Source: Eubacterium sp. (GTDB lineage: Bacteria > Bacillota > Clostridia > Oscillospirales > Acutalibacteraceae). From it: a stretch of DNA of 50,899 nt. Location of the stretch: positions 1-50,899 of the forward strand of contig JAFLRY010000011.1 in NCBI GenBank assembly GCA_022511205.1. Reading direction: 5' to 3'. The notes beneath the pieces are model-generated. The model searched no databases, was not told the DNA's origin, and saw only the letters and a program-made list of their open reading frames with translations. The position numbers and the translations under genes were made by a program. Shown piece by piece: positions 41,828-50,837 of the stretch. Every line of letters begins with the position of its first letter. The first letter of the stretch is position 1.

Positions 41828-42991
41828 TTATTTTATAACTCTAACTCTGATAACGCCGTCTATATTTTTGATATCCTCTATCGCCTGTTCGGAAACCTCG
41901 GAATCGGTATCGATAATACTGTAGGCAATAGAACCGCGGTTTTTGTCCTCGAAATTGGCGATGTTTATGCCGTCTCTGCCGAAGGTGTCGGTGATCGTAG
42001 CGATCATATTCGGCTGATTCTTGTGGATAACGGTAACTCTCGCAACGCCCACTCTTTTTGAGGATACGGCGGGAAGATTAACGGAATTTTTGATGTTTCC
42101 GTTTTCAAGAAAATCAACAAGCTCCAGAGCGCCCATTGAAGCGCAGTTTTCCTCGCTCTCAGGGGTGGAAGCGCCTAAATGCGGAAGCGCGATAACGCCG
42201 TCTACACCTATGAGCTCAGCAGACGGGAAGTCTGTAACGTACGCCGCCATTCTGCCCTCGTCAAGAGCTGAAACGACATCCGCGCTGTTGGCAAGATCGC
42301 CGCGGGCAAAGTTGAGAATTCTAACGGTTTGCTTCATTTTATCTATGTTTGCGGCACAAATGAGCTCCTTCGTTTCGGCCGTGAGCGGAACGTGCACAGT
42401 AATATAATCCGCAAGGGGGAATATCTCATCAAGCTCGTTGTTGACGGTAACCTCTTTTTTCAGCGTCTGCTCCGCTTCCTCGGAGAGGAACGGATCATAG
42501 CCGATAACCTCCATACCAAGATCAACGGCGGCGTTTGCAACGAGCCTGCCGATCGCACCGAGACCGATAACAGCAAGCGTCTTGCCCTTGATTTCAGGAC
42601 CCGCAAAGGCAGACTTACCCTTTTCAACGCTCTTGCCCACGTTTTCATCGTTCTTCAAGGTTTTGCACCATTCGATCGCCTTGGTGATCTTGCGGCTTGA
42701 AAGAAGAAGTCCGCAAATAACCAGCTCTTTAACGGCGTTGGCGTTTGCGCCGGGGGTATTGAAAACCACTATACCCTTATCGGTGCAAGCATCAACGGGG
42801 ATATTGTTTACGCCGGCGCCGGCCCTCGCGATGGCAAGGAGAGATTCAGGCATATCCATATCGTGCATTGAAGCGGAGCGAACCATTATCGCATCGGGAT
42901 TTTCGATATTATCGCCGTAGGTATATTTTTCAGCATCAAATTTAGAAAGCCCTACGTTGGAGATTTTATTTAAGGTTTTAATATAAAACAT
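41828..42991 (-). CDS. serA: D-3-phosphoglycerate dehydrogenase
   Basis: A 387-residue NAD-dependent enzyme starting serine synthesis from 3-phosphoglycerate. Substrate-domain RSASMHDMDMPES and GAGVNNIPVDACTDKGIVVFNTPGANANAVKE, Rossmann GLGAIGRLVANAA, catalytic Arg/Glu/His in LNFARGDL and ALPHLGASTPESEENC, then a C-terminal ACT domain (about 315-387) that could bind serine. No intervening ASB domain. Its start overlaps the serC stop (TAATG). Confidence 0.96.
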   Translation of the reverse strand: MFYIKTLNKISNVGLSKFDAEKYTYGDNIENPDAIMVRSASMHDMDMPESLLAIARAGAGVNNIPVDACTDKGIVVFNTPGANANAVKELVICGLLLSSRKITKAIEWCKTLKNDENVGKSVEKGKSAFAGPEIKGKTLAVIGLGAIGRLVANAAVDLGMEVIGYDPFLSEEAEQTLKKEVTVNNELDEIFPLADYITVHVPLTAETKELICAANIDKMKQTVRILNFARGDLANSADVVSALDEGRMAAYVTDFPSAELIGVDGVIALPHLGASTPESEENCASMGALELVDFLENGNIKNSVNLPAVSSKRVGVARVTVIHKNQPNMIATITDTFGRDGINIANFEDKNRGSIAYSIIDTDSEVSEQAIEDIKNIDGVIRVRVIK

Positions 42992-44076
42992 TATTTATTC
43001 TCCTCCTCGAATTTCTTCATAAATTCAACGAGCTTTTCAACGCCCTCGATCGGCATTGCGTTATAAATAGAGGCTCTCATACCGCCAACGCTTCTGTGTC
43101 CCTTAAGATTTACAAAGCCTGCCGCGGTGGCTTCCTTTATGAATTTAGCGTTCAGCTCCTCACTGTCCGTAACGAAGGGAACGTTCATAAGTGAGCGATC
43201 CTCGGGAACTACAGTGCCCTTGAACATTTCGCTTGAATCAAGGAAATCGTAGAGTACGGCGGCCTTTCGCTCGTTGTATTCCTTAAGACCCTCGAGTCCG
43301 CCGAAGGTCTCCTTTATCCATTCAAGCACCAGCTTGCAGATGTAGATCGTCCAGCAGGGGGGCGTGTTGTAAAGAGAATCCGCGTCTGCCTGAACCTTGT
43401 AATCCATCATAACGGGGCAGATATCCCTTGCCTTGCCCAACAGATCCTCACGAATGATCGCAACAACGAGACCTGCGGGAGCAACGTTTTTCTGCGCGCC
43501 GAAGTAAACAACGCCGAATTTGGAAATATCAAGGGGTTCGGAAAGGGCGCAGGAAGATACGTCCGCAATAAGTACCTTATCACCCACCGGGGGAAGCTCC
43601 TTGTAAACAGTGCCGTAGATTGTATTATTTAAACAGATATATACGTAGTCCGCGTCATCTCTGAAATCCTCGGGCTTCGTTTTGGGAATATAGCTGAAGG
43701 TTTTATCGGCAGAGGAAGCAACCGCCTTAGCGTCGCCGTACTTCTGCGCCTCCTGATAAGCCTTTTTCGCCCACTGACCGGTGATGATGTAATCCGCCTT
43801 GCCAGAGCCGTTCATAAAATTGAGCGGAATAGCGGAAAACTGCGCCGAAGCGCCGCCCTGCAAAAACAGAACCTTATAGTTATCGGGGATTTTATAAAGC
43901 TCTCTCATCAGAGCCTCTGCTTCCTTGATTATTTCGTCGAAAACCTTCGAACGGTGGCTCATCTCCATAACCGACTGGCCTGATCCCTTGTAGTCAAGTA
44001 TCTCTGCTCCTGCCTTTTCAAGAACGGAAACGGGAAGTGTTGACGGACCGGCGCTGAAATTATAAACGCGTGCCAT
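42991..44076 (-). CDS. serC: phosphoserine aminotransferase
   Basis: A 361-residue PLP enzyme, the second step of serine synthesis. NFSAGPSTLPVSVLEKA start, GGASAQFSAIP phosphate loop, the PLP lysine in YFGAQKNVAPAG, and the C-terminal GHRSVGGMRASIYNAMP. AGAGGA precedes ATG 44076. First gene of the serC-serA pair; serB is not in the window. Confidence 0.97.
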   Translation of the reverse strand: MARVYNFSAGPSTLPVSVLEKAGAEILDYKGSGQSVMEMSHRSKVFDEIIKEAEALMRELYKIPDNYKVLFLQGGASAQFSAIPLNFMNGSGKADYIITGQWAKKAYQEAQKYGDAKAVASSADKTFSYIPKTKPEDFRDDADYVYICLNNTIYGTVYKELPPVGDKVLIADVSSCALSEPLDISKFGVVYFGAQKNVAPAGLVVAIIREDLLGKARDICPVMMDYKVQADADSLYNTPPCWTIYICKLVLEWIKETFGGLEGLKEYNERKAAVLYDFLDSSEMFKGTVVPEDRSLMNVPFVTDSEELNAKFIKEATAAGFVNLKGHRSVGGMRASIYNAMPIEGVEKLVEFMKKFEEENK

Positions 44077-44125
44077 AAAAATGTCCTCTCTTTCATATTG
44101 TTATATTAAAAAGTTTATGCCCTAT

Positions 44126-44153
44126 ATTATAAAGATGTTAAACATTTTGTCAA
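44126..44153 (-). promoter_or_regulatory. sigma-A promoter of serC-serA
   Basis: TTGACA (44148-44153), 16 bp, TATAAT (44126-44131). A palindrome ATGTTAAACAT sits inside the spacer at 44135-44145, so a bound protein would block RNA polymerase. Confidence 0.85.
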
Positions 44154-44207
44154 TGCTTAAGAAAAAACTTTGTGAAAAACGGCAATAGATTGTTAAACAA
44201 TTGTCAA
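44135..44207. repeat. two related palindromes, possible serC operators
   Basis: ATGTTAAACAT (44135-44145) and ATTGTTAAACAAT (44189-44201), each followed within a few bases by TGTCAA, so the two blocks are imperfect direct repeats about 55 bp apart (about five helical turns). This is the pattern expected for cooperative repressor binding. Confidence 0.6.
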
Positions 44208-44231
44208 TATCGCCAGCGTTCTCCTTCGAAA

Positions 44232-44269
44232 TAAAGCAAAAGCAGGCGAAATTTACAAATTACGCCTGC
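44232..44269 (-). terminator. terminator of the 280-residue hypothetical gene
   Basis: GCAGGCG / CGCCTGC 7-bp stem continued by AATTT/AAATT past one mismatch, then TTTTGCTTTATTT on minus. Confidence 0.85.
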
Positions 44270-44295
44270 CTGATTCGGTAAAATATACAATTTCA

Positions 44296-45138
44296 TTATT
44301 GCGGGTTCTGCGTGAGAGCGTTTTGAAGATAGCTTTTCTTTTTCTTCTTGGGCTTGTATGGGGGCGGATTTTTCAGCTTCTTTGTAAGCTTGCCGTTTTT
44401 GGCGGTGATCTTGTTGATCTCATGAACAGGACCCGCCATATATTCCGTCATATACTCATCGGCGACGGCCATCATCTTGGGATCGTTTCTCATTTCGCCT
44501 AAAATCGTAACGCCGATTATATCCTGAACCTCGTTGGTGCCGTCCTCGTAAACTTCATTCAGCATCTTAAACAGCCTCTTTTGCTCTGCCTGAGTACCGT
44601 TTTTGATCACGTCAAACACTCTCTCGTTTCCGACCTCGGCAAAAAAAGTTTCCGGCAAAAATTCTCCGTAAGCCGCAATATTGCGCTTGATATCATCCTT
44701 AAGATCTGGATAAAGCACGCCGAAGCGGTTTGCGAGAGAATCGGTATCGTAGCTGATAACTCCGCTCTTTGCCTGACCTCTGGAAACGCCCTTGGGCATT
44801 TTCACCTTTTCAAGATCGACCTTTTTCCTTGCGGCAAAAAGAGATTTCGCCTCGTCGCCTATCTCGTTGGCGGCGGAGCGGCAGGCTCTTTCATCCGCGT
44901 CATCCAGCTCAAAAAGCGATTTGGAGATCGTTTTGAACTGCGTTTGCTCGCCCTCGTCCTCATAGGCGCACTCAAAGGATAATATCTGATTCTCAGAGTT
45001 ATAAGAAAGGCGATAAAGCCCCTTGTTTCCTTTGAATAGAGGCATATCATTCTCTGTCTTAACTCTTGAAAAGCCCAGTTCCTTATTAACTGCTTCCAGA
45101 TTTTTCTCTATTAGCTTATATGCTTCGGTAAGTTCCAT
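44296..45138 (-). CDS. conserved-looking hypothetical protein with Lys/Pro-rich tail
   Basis: A 280-residue soluble protein that I cannot assign. No signal peptide or membrane helix. Residues 1-100 look alpha/beta (LYRLSYNSENQILSFECAYED), the middle is helical (LANRFGVLYPDLKDDIKRNIAAYGEFLPETFFAEVGNERVFDVI), and the last 40 residues are very basic and proline-rich (PPYKPKKKKKSYLQ), perhaps binding nucleic acid or membranes. It is monocistronic, with its own extended -10 promoter and terminator. Confidence 0.75.
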   Translation of the reverse strand: MELTEAYKLIEKNLEAVNKELGFSRVKTENDMPLFKGNKGLYRLSYNSENQILSFECAYEDEGEQTQFKTISKSLFELDDADERACRSAANEIGDEAKSLFAARKKVDLEKVKMPKGVSRGQAKSGVISYDTDSLANRFGVLYPDLKDDIKRNIAAYGEFLPETFFAEVGNERVFDVIKNGTQAEQKRLFKMLNEVYEDGTNEVQDIIGVTILGEMRNDPKMMAVADEYMTEYMAGPVHEINKITAKNGKLTKKLKNPPPYKPKKKKKSYLQNALTQNPQ

Positions 45139-45179
45139 TTCTATCTCTCCCGTGCTTTAAAATCAAATATGCTTTTATT

Positions 45180-45208
45180 ATTATATCAGCACGAAACCGA
45201 TTTGTCAC
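45180..45208 (-). promoter_or_regulatory. sigma-A promoter of the 280-residue hypothetical gene
   Basis: GTGACA (45203-45208), 17 bp, TATAAT (45180-45185) with TGA extension. Confidence 0.75.
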
Positions 45209-45240
45209 CATATATTTTTTAAAATATAGATTTATTTATA

Positions 45241-45269
45241 TTGAATTGCAGAATTTAATGTGCTACAAT
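45241..45269 (+). promoter_or_regulatory. sigma-A promoter of the ddl-murI operon
   Basis: TTGAAT (45241-45246), 17 bp, TACAAT (45264-45269) with TGC extension; leader of about 25 nt. Confidence 0.75.
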
Positions 45270-45300
45270 ATTATGAATAATTATGAGGTGAACCCATATT

Positions 45301-46368
45301 ATGAGCAAAAAAAAGGTTGCGATCCTTTTCGGGGGTGCGTCGTCCGAGCATGACGTAAGCACGGTTTCCGCAAAAGGCATCATTTCAAATATCAATAAAG
45401 AAAAATACGATCTCGTGCTTCTCGGCATCACGAAGCAGGGCGAATGGTTTTTGTTTGACGATGACGTCGCCCTCTTGCCGGAGGATAAATGGCTTGCTTC
45501 AAAGAGCCTGAAGAAAGCATTCATCGTTCCCGATTCCGCAATTCACGGCATAGTTACCGAGGACGGCGAGCAGATCTATCTTGACGCGGTATTCCCCGTG
45601 CTTCACGGTAAAAACGGCGAGGACGGAACGATCCAGGGGCTTTTCCAGCTGGCGCAGATCCCATTCGTAGGCTGCGATTCCACCTCCTCGGGAGTTTGTA
45701 TGGATAAGGCAATCACCAACGCCGTTTTGGACGCGGTGGGTATTAAGCAGGCAAAATGGTTAGCCTTTTCCTCATACGAATACAGAAAAGACCCTCAGCA
45801 TTATATCGATCTTGCTTTTGAGCGCCTCGGCGCTCCCGTGTTCGTTAAGCCTGCCAATGCGGGTTCTTCGGTGGGAATTACGAAAGCGTGCAATGAAGAC
45901 GAACTGAAAAAGGGCATCGAGATCGCTTTTAAAGAGGATAAAAAGGTAGTTCTCGAGGAATTCATAGACGGCTTTGAGGTTGAGTGCGCCGTTCTCGGCA
46001 ACGAAGAGCCTGTAGCCGGTGAGGTGGGCGAAGTTCTTGCCGCCGCCGAATTCTATGATTTCGATGCGAAATATAACAATCCCGAATCAAAAACGCTTAT
46101 CCCCGCAAGTATCTCAAAGGAAAAGCGCGATGAAGTAAGGGAAACCGCGCTGACGGCATATAAGACCATCAGCTGTGAGGGGCTTTCAAGAGTTGATTTC
46201 TTCGTAAAGCGCGATACCGGCGAGGTGCTTTTAAACGAGATAAACACCATTCCCGGTCAGACGCCTATAAGCATGTACCCGAAGCTGTTTGAGGCTGTGG
46301 GCGTTCCCTACGGCGAGCTGATCGACAGGCTCATTGAGCTTGCCCTTGAAAGAGGAGGTAAGCTTTAA
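45301..46368 (+). CDS. ddl: D-alanine--D-alanine ligase
   Basis: A 355-residue ATP-grasp enzyme making the D-Ala-D-Ala dipeptide for lipid II. VAILFGGASSEHDVS start, FPVLHGKNGEDGTIQGLFQLAQIPFVG, FVKPANAGSSVGITK, EEFIDGFEVECAVLGNEEP, and the C-terminal LLNEINTIPGQTPISMYPKL. The specificity residues look like D-Ala type rather than D-Lac, but this is only a reading of the motif. AGGTGA precedes ATG 45301. Confidence 0.96.
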   Translation: MSKKKVAILFGGASSEHDVSTVSAKGIISNINKEKYDLVLLGITKQGEWFLFDDDVALLPEDKWLASKSLKKAFIVPDSAIHGIVTEDGEQIYLDAVFPVLHGKNGEDGTIQGLFQLAQIPFVGCDSTSSGVCMDKAITNAVLDAVGIKQAKWLAFSSYEYRKDPQHYIDLAFERLGAPVFVKPANAGSSVGITKACNEDELKKGIEIAFKEDKKVVLEEFIDGFEVECAVLGNEEPVAGEVGEVLAAAEFYDFDAKYNNPESKTLIPASISKEKRDEVRETALTAYKTISCEGLSRVDFFVKRDTGEVLLNEINTIPGQTPISMYPKLFEAVGVPYGELIDRLIELALERGGKL

Positions 46369-47177
46369 TGGATAAGCGCCCCATAGGTATATTTGATTCA
46401 GGTCTCGGAGGGCTCAGCGCCGTTAAGGCGGTGTTCAACTGTCTGCCCAATGAGGACATCATATATTTCGGCGACACTCAACGTGTTCCCTACGGCTCAC
46501 GAAGCGAGAAAACGATAGAAGCCTTCGCGAGAGATGACATTGCCTTTCTTGAGCAGTTCAATTGCAAGCTTATAATGGCGGCGTGCGGCACAGTTTCCTC
46601 CGTTGCGGTAAATGCCACTTCAAAAATAAAAGAGCCTTTTGTCGGCGTGGTTAAGCCCTCCTGCGAGGCGGCCGTTAAGGCGACTAAAAATAAAAAAATC
46701 GGCGTTATGGCAACGGCGGCTTCCATCAACAGCGGTGCTTACGACAGGGAGATCGCAAGGCTTGATCCCGAAGCAAAAGTTACGGGCGTTTCCTGCCCCG
46801 TGCTGGTAACGCTGGTTGAAAACAACTGGATAGACGAGGATAACTACATTTCTAAGGAGATAATAAGTCGTTACCTCCAACCCCTGCTGGATAACGGCGC
46901 GGACACGATCATTTTGGGCTGCACCCATTTTCCCCACCTTGCGCCCATCATTCAAAGCGTGGTGGGAGACGGCGTTACGCTTATCGACAGCGGCTATGAG
47001 GCTGTTATGCAGGCCAAGAAGCTCCTTGACGAAAACGGCCTTGCCAACGATGAAAGCCATATGGGCACGGCTAAGTATTACGTATCAGACAGAACGCAGA
47101 ATTTTTCAGGCATTGCTCAAACGCTGCTTGGAACGGATATTTCAGACAGCGTTACTTTTAAAGAATTAGCAGAATAA
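46368..47177 (+). CDS. murI: glutamate racemase
   Basis: A 269-residue cofactor-independent racemase supplying D-glutamate for peptidoglycan. GIFDSGLGGLSAVKAV, catalytic C73 (AACGTVSS) and C185 (LGCTHFPHL), and YFGDTQRVPYGSRS. ATG overlaps the ddl stop (TAATG), a logical pairing of two wall-precursor enzymes. Confidence 0.96.
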   Translation: MDKRPIGIFDSGLGGLSAVKAVFNCLPNEDIIYFGDTQRVPYGSRSEKTIEAFARDDIAFLEQFNCKLIMAACGTVSSVAVNATSKIKEPFVGVVKPSCEAAVKATKNKKIGVMATAASINSGAYDREIARLDPEAKVTGVSCPVLVTLVENNWIDEDNYISKEIISRYLQPLLDNGADTIILGCTHFPHLAPIIQSVVGDGVTLIDSGYEAVMQAKKLLDENGLANDESHMGTAKYYVSDRTQNFSGIAQTLLGTDISDSVTFKELAE

Positions 47178-47186
47178 TGGAATAAT

Positions 47187-47618
47187 ATGGACAGAATACT
47201 TTTAGAGATCACAGGTACCCAGCAGATCGATTCCCAAAAAGACAAGATAGAGCTCACCACTGTGGGCACCCTACGGGACGACGGCAGTGCCTACATTATC
47301 AGATACACCGAGGAGCAGACCCCTCCCCTCAGCCCCGTTAAGGTCACGGTTAGAATACAAAAGGACGAAAGCGCCGTTCAAATGACGAGAACGGGAGCAT
47401 TTGACAGCTGCCTTACGGTGGAAAAATCGAAGCGAAATCTTTGCCGCTACGGCACGGAATTCGGCGATGTTCTGCTGGGGATCTACGGCAGGGAGATCGA
47501 AGCGAAGATAAGCGATTCAGACGGCAGCTTTTTCTTCGGCTACGACATTGACGTCAACGGTTCCCACGCATCACGAAACACAGTAAATATGACATACACT
47601 AAAAATCAGGAACAATGA
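47187..47618 (+). CDS. DUF1934 / YwiB-like beta-barrel protein
   Basis: A 143-residue protein of the DUF1934 (calycin-like) family, as in Bacillus YwiB, which also lies beside argS. Features: ILLEITGTQQIDSQKDKIELTTVGTLR, YIIRYTEEQ, VQMTRTGAFDSCLTVEKSKRNLCRYGTEFGDVLLGIYGREIEAKI, GSFFFGYDIDVNGSHASRNTVNMTY. Function unknown. The ribosome site is weak (GGAAT), so translation may depend on coupling to murI. Confidence 0.85.
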   Translation: MDRILLEITGTQQIDSQKDKIELTTVGTLRDDGSAYIIRYTEEQTPPLSPVKVTVRIQKDESAVQMTRTGAFDSCLTVEKSKRNLCRYGTEFGDVLLGIYGREIEAKISDSDGSFFFGYDIDVNGSHASRNTVNMTYTKNQEQ

Positions 47619-47666
47619 GCAAAGCAAGCTGAATCCTTGCTTTGCCTATCATACAGGAGAAAACAA

Positions 47667-49355
47667 ATGTCTTTATTAGTAAAGCAAACGCAAAGAGAAT
47701 TAAAAACAAGAATAATTGACGCGCTGGGCAGAGCTGTAGCAAACGGCGAGCTTCCCGCTGAGCCGATCCCCGATTTCATAATTGAAAAGCCCTCCAACAG
47801 CGCCAACGGAGATTTTTCGGCAAACGTTGCAATGGCAAGCGCAAGAGCTTTCAAGAAAGCCCCGCGAATGATCGCGGAAAGCATCGTTAAAAATCTTGAT
47901 CTCTCCGATACTCTTTTTGAAAGAGCCGAGATCGCAGGCCCCGGCTTTTTAAACTTTTTCCTCTCTCAGCAGTATTATACCGAGATATTAAAGGATGTTG
48001 CCGCTAAGGGCGATACTTACGGCAGATCAGATCACGGAAACGGCAAAAAGGTAATCGTGGAGTTCGTTTCCGCAAACCCCACAGGACCAATGCACATAGG
48101 AAACGCCCGCGGCGGCGCTATCGGCGACTGCCTTGCCTCCGTGCTTGACTACGCCGGATATAACGTTACCCGCGAATTCTACGTTAATGATGCGGGAAAT
48201 CAGATAGAAAAATTCGCCACCTCCCTTGAGGTCCGCTATTTACAGCTTTATAAAGACGGCATTGAGATGCCCGAGGACGCCTACCACGGCGTTGATATCA
48301 TCGAGCACGCGAAGAATTTCGCCGCTGAATACGGAGACAAATTCGTTGAGGCGGACAGCGCTGAAAGAAGAAAAGCGCTCGTTGACTTCGCGCTTCCCAA
48401 GAATATTGAGGGACTTGAAAGAGACCTGCTTCAATACCGCATTAAATATGACCGCTGGTTCAGAGAAAGCGCCCTCCACAACGATGGCTCCGTAATGGGC
48501 ATAATCGAAAAGCTTAAGGAGCTGGGCGTGACCTACGAACAGGACGGAGCGCTTTGGTTTAAGGCGTCGGAATTCGGTAATGATAAGGATATCGTTTTGG
48601 TGCGCTCAAACGGTCTTGCCACCTACATCGTTCCCGATATCGCCTATCACTACAACAAGCTGGTTACCCGCGGCAACGATATTGCCGTTAACGTTCTCGG
48701 CGCTGACCACCACGGCTACGTCCCCCGTATGAAGGCGGCGCTCACGGCGCTAGGCATTGATGCTTCCCGCCTTGACTGCGTTATTATGCAGATGGTAAAT
48801 CTCGTGCGTGACGGCGAAACGATCAAGCTTTCAAAACGCTCGGGCAAGGCGATAACCCTCACCACTCTGCTTGAAGAAGTTCCGATCGACGCGGCAAGAT
48901 TTTTCTTCAATCTCCGCGAGCCCGATTCACATTTTGATTTCGATCTTGATCTTGCGGTGCGTGAGACAAGCCAGAATCCCGTTTACTACGTTCAGTACGC
49001 CCACGCGCGTATTTGCTCCATACTGAAAAAGGCGGCCGGCGAGGGCGTAACGCTTAGAAAAGCTACTGATGAGGAGCTGAATCTCCTTTGCGAAAAAGAG
49101 GAAAAAGAGCTTATCAGCCACCTTTCCCTGCTGACGGATGAGATCATCACCGCCGCTAAGGAATACAACCCCGCCAAGATAACTCATTACGTTATCGAGC
49201 TTGCGGCGCTTTTCCACAAGTTTTATAACGCCCAGCGTGTAATGTGCGATAACGAAAGCTTGATGCAGGCAAGACTCAATCTTTGCGTTGCCGCTAAGGA
49301 TACTATCAAAAACGTTCTTACAATGCTTAAGATCAACGCTCCCGAAGCGATGTAG
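47667..49355 (+). CDS. argS: arginyl-tRNA synthetase
   Basis: A 562-residue class I synthetase. N-terminal additional domain (about 1-115), HIGH-like MHIGN in ANPTGPMHIGNARGGAIGD, KMSKS-like KLSKRSGK, and a C-terminal DALR anticodon-binding domain. ATG 47667 was chosen (MSLLVKQTQREL) with AGGAGA 7 nt upstream; an in-frame start ten codons earlier lacks a ribosome site. It lies 48 bp after the DUF1934 gene without a terminator. Confidence 0.97.
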   Translation: MSLLVKQTQRELKTRIIDALGRAVANGELPAEPIPDFIIEKPSNSANGDFSANVAMASARAFKKAPRMIAESIVKNLDLSDTLFERAEIAGPGFLNFFLSQQYYTEILKDVAAKGDTYGRSDHGNGKKVIVEFVSANPTGPMHIGNARGGAIGDCLASVLDYAGYNVTREFYVNDAGNQIEKFATSLEVRYLQLYKDGIEMPEDAYHGVDIIEHAKNFAAEYGDKFVEADSAERRKALVDFALPKNIEGLERDLLQYRIKYDRWFRESALHNDGSVMGIIEKLKELGVTYEQDGALWFKASEFGNDKDIVLVRSNGLATYIVPDIAYHYNKLVTRGNDIAVNVLGADHHGYVPRMKAALTALGIDASRLDCVIMQMVNLVRDGETIKLSKRSGKAITLTTLLEEVPIDAARFFFNLREPDSHFDFDLDLAVRETSQNPVYYVQYAHARICSILKKAAGEGVTLRKATDEELNLLCEKEEKELISHLSLLTDEIITAAKEYNPAKITHYVIELAALFHKFYNAQRVMCDNESLMQARLNLCVAAKDTIKNVLTMLKINAPEAM

Positions 49356-49384
49356 TTCAAACGAACATTAAAGAGAGGTTTATT

Positions 49385-50806
49385 ATGCCGTCAACAAAAA
49401 GAAAACTGTTATACAGTATCGGCAACGGTATTTTCAAGTACGTTTATAAAGATCCCCAAAAGAATATGCTTCGCCTTGTTAAAATCGCAAAGGCGATGGC
49501 AGGGAAAATGTACCCCGAAAAAACCTTTACCACTTCAATTGACATAATTTCAAATGAAAACAACGTATGGCATCAGTACCTGTTTAACGGTATTAACGAT
49601 ATCGACAAGGATTTTCTGCGCCGCGCCGTGCTTACCTTTGCTATTGATCTCGGTCTGTTCGGCACGTCTACCCTGCGCAGAAAGAGAGACGAGATGCACT
49701 GCAATATTCCGTGGGTTGTTTTGCTTGACCCAACTTCTGCCTGCAACCGCAAGTGCAAGGGCTGCTGGGCGGCGGAATACGGCCATAAATCAAGCCTCAC
49801 CCTTGATGAGATGAGAAAGATTGTCGGTGAGAGCAAGGAACTCGGCACGCATTTCTTTATGTTCACAGGCGGCGAACCCCTTATCCGCAAAAAGGATCTT
49901 ATCACTCTTGCCCTTGAAAATCAGGACTGCATTTTCCTTGCCTTTACTAACGGCACTCTCGTGGACGACGCTTTCTGCGAGGACCTGAAAAAGTGCGGCA
50001 ACTTCGGTCTTGCCCTTTCGGTTGAGGGTACGGAGGAGACGAATGACGATCGCCGCGGCGAAGGATCTTATAAAGACACTATGGACGCCATGGCAAGGCT
50101 CAAAAAACACGGTTGCCTTTTCGGCACTTCCGTTTGCTACACTGCCAAAAACTGCGAAGCTGTAACGAGCGATGCGTTTTACGATAAGATGATTGAGCTT
50201 GGCGCGAAATATATGTGGTATTTCCACTATATGCCCGTTGGCGGCGACGCGGACGTTTCCCTGCTTCTCTCTCCCGAACAGCGCGAGCGCGTTTACCGCT
50301 CTATCAGAGAAAAGCGAGACGGTAAAAACGGCAAGCCGATCTTTACAGTTGATTTCCAGAACGACGCGGAATTCGTCGGCGGCTGTATCGCAGGCGGCAG
50401 AAACTATTTCCACGTTAACTCCGAGGGTGACGTAGAGCCCTGCGTTTTCATTCACTATTCCGATTCGAATATCCGAGAGAAATCGATTCTTGAATGTCTG
50501 CGTTCCCCGCTTTTCAAGGAATATTACAAGGGCCAGCCCTTCAACGATAATATGCTTTGCCCCTGCCCGATGCTTGAAAATCCGCAGGCGCTCCGCAAAA
50601 TGGTTGAGAGAAGCGGTGCGAAGTCTACCAATCTTCTCTGCGAAGAAAGCGCTGACGCGCTCTGCGCAAAATGCGACGCTTACGCAAAGAACTGGGCGCC
50701 CAAAGCAAAGGAGATTTGGGAAGAAAAGTCCCGTTTCAAGCCCTTCACCCAGTATTACCGCGATACCGCTGAAGGAAAGACCGGATACGATCCTTCGGAT
50801 TATTAA
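49385..50806 (+). CDS. radical SAM protein with C-terminal Cys-rich region
   Basis: A 473-residue radical SAM enzyme. The CxxxCxxC cluster motif is at about 120-127 (SACNRKCKGCW), with FTGGEPLIRKKDL (GGEP) and LAFTNGTLV. The C-terminal part resembles the twitch/SPASM-type region (VGGCIAGGRNYFHVNSEGDVEPCVFIHYSD, MLCPCPMLENP, LLCEE...LCAKC), so additional Fe-S clusters are likely. The N-terminal 110 residues are not part of the core. Substrate unknown; no precursor-peptide gene is evident beside it. AGAGAGG precedes ATG 49385. Confidence 0.85.
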   Translation: MPSTKRKLLYSIGNGIFKYVYKDPQKNMLRLVKIAKAMAGKMYPEKTFTTSIDIISNENNVWHQYLFNGINDIDKDFLRRAVLTFAIDLGLFGTSTLRRKRDEMHCNIPWVVLLDPTSACNRKCKGCWAAEYGHKSSLTLDEMRKIVGESKELGTHFFMFTGGEPLIRKKDLITLALENQDCIFLAFTNGTLVDDAFCEDLKKCGNFGLALSVEGTEETNDDRRGEGSYKDTMDAMARLKKHGCLFGTSVCYTAKNCEAVTSDAFYDKMIELGAKYMWYFHYMPVGGDADVSLLLSPEQRERVYRSIREKRDGKNGKPIFTVDFQNDAEFVGGCIAGGRNYFHVNSEGDVEPCVFIHYSDSNIREKSILECLRSPLFKEYYKGQPFNDNMLCPCPMLENPQALRKMVERSGAKSTNLLCEESADALCAKCDAYAKNWAPKAKEIWEEKSRFKPFTQYYRDTAEGKTGYDPSDY

Positions 50807-50810
50807 AATT

Positions 50811-50837
50811 AAAGCCCGCAAAAGCGGGCTTTTTTTG
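50811..50837 (+). terminator. Rho-independent terminator after the radical SAM gene
   Basis: AAAGCCCGC / GCGGGCTTT 9-bp stem, AAAA loop, then a T-run. It closes the ddl-to-radical SAM block. The last 60 bases of the window show nothing further. Confidence 0.95.

Noticed and set aside
49790-50821. 343-residue open frame on minus, antisense to the radical SAM gene
   Set aside because: It is a shadow frame. The plus-strand frame has the radical SAM motifs, a ribosome binding site and a terminator. The same holds for the 277-residue frame at 33892-34725 opposite galM.
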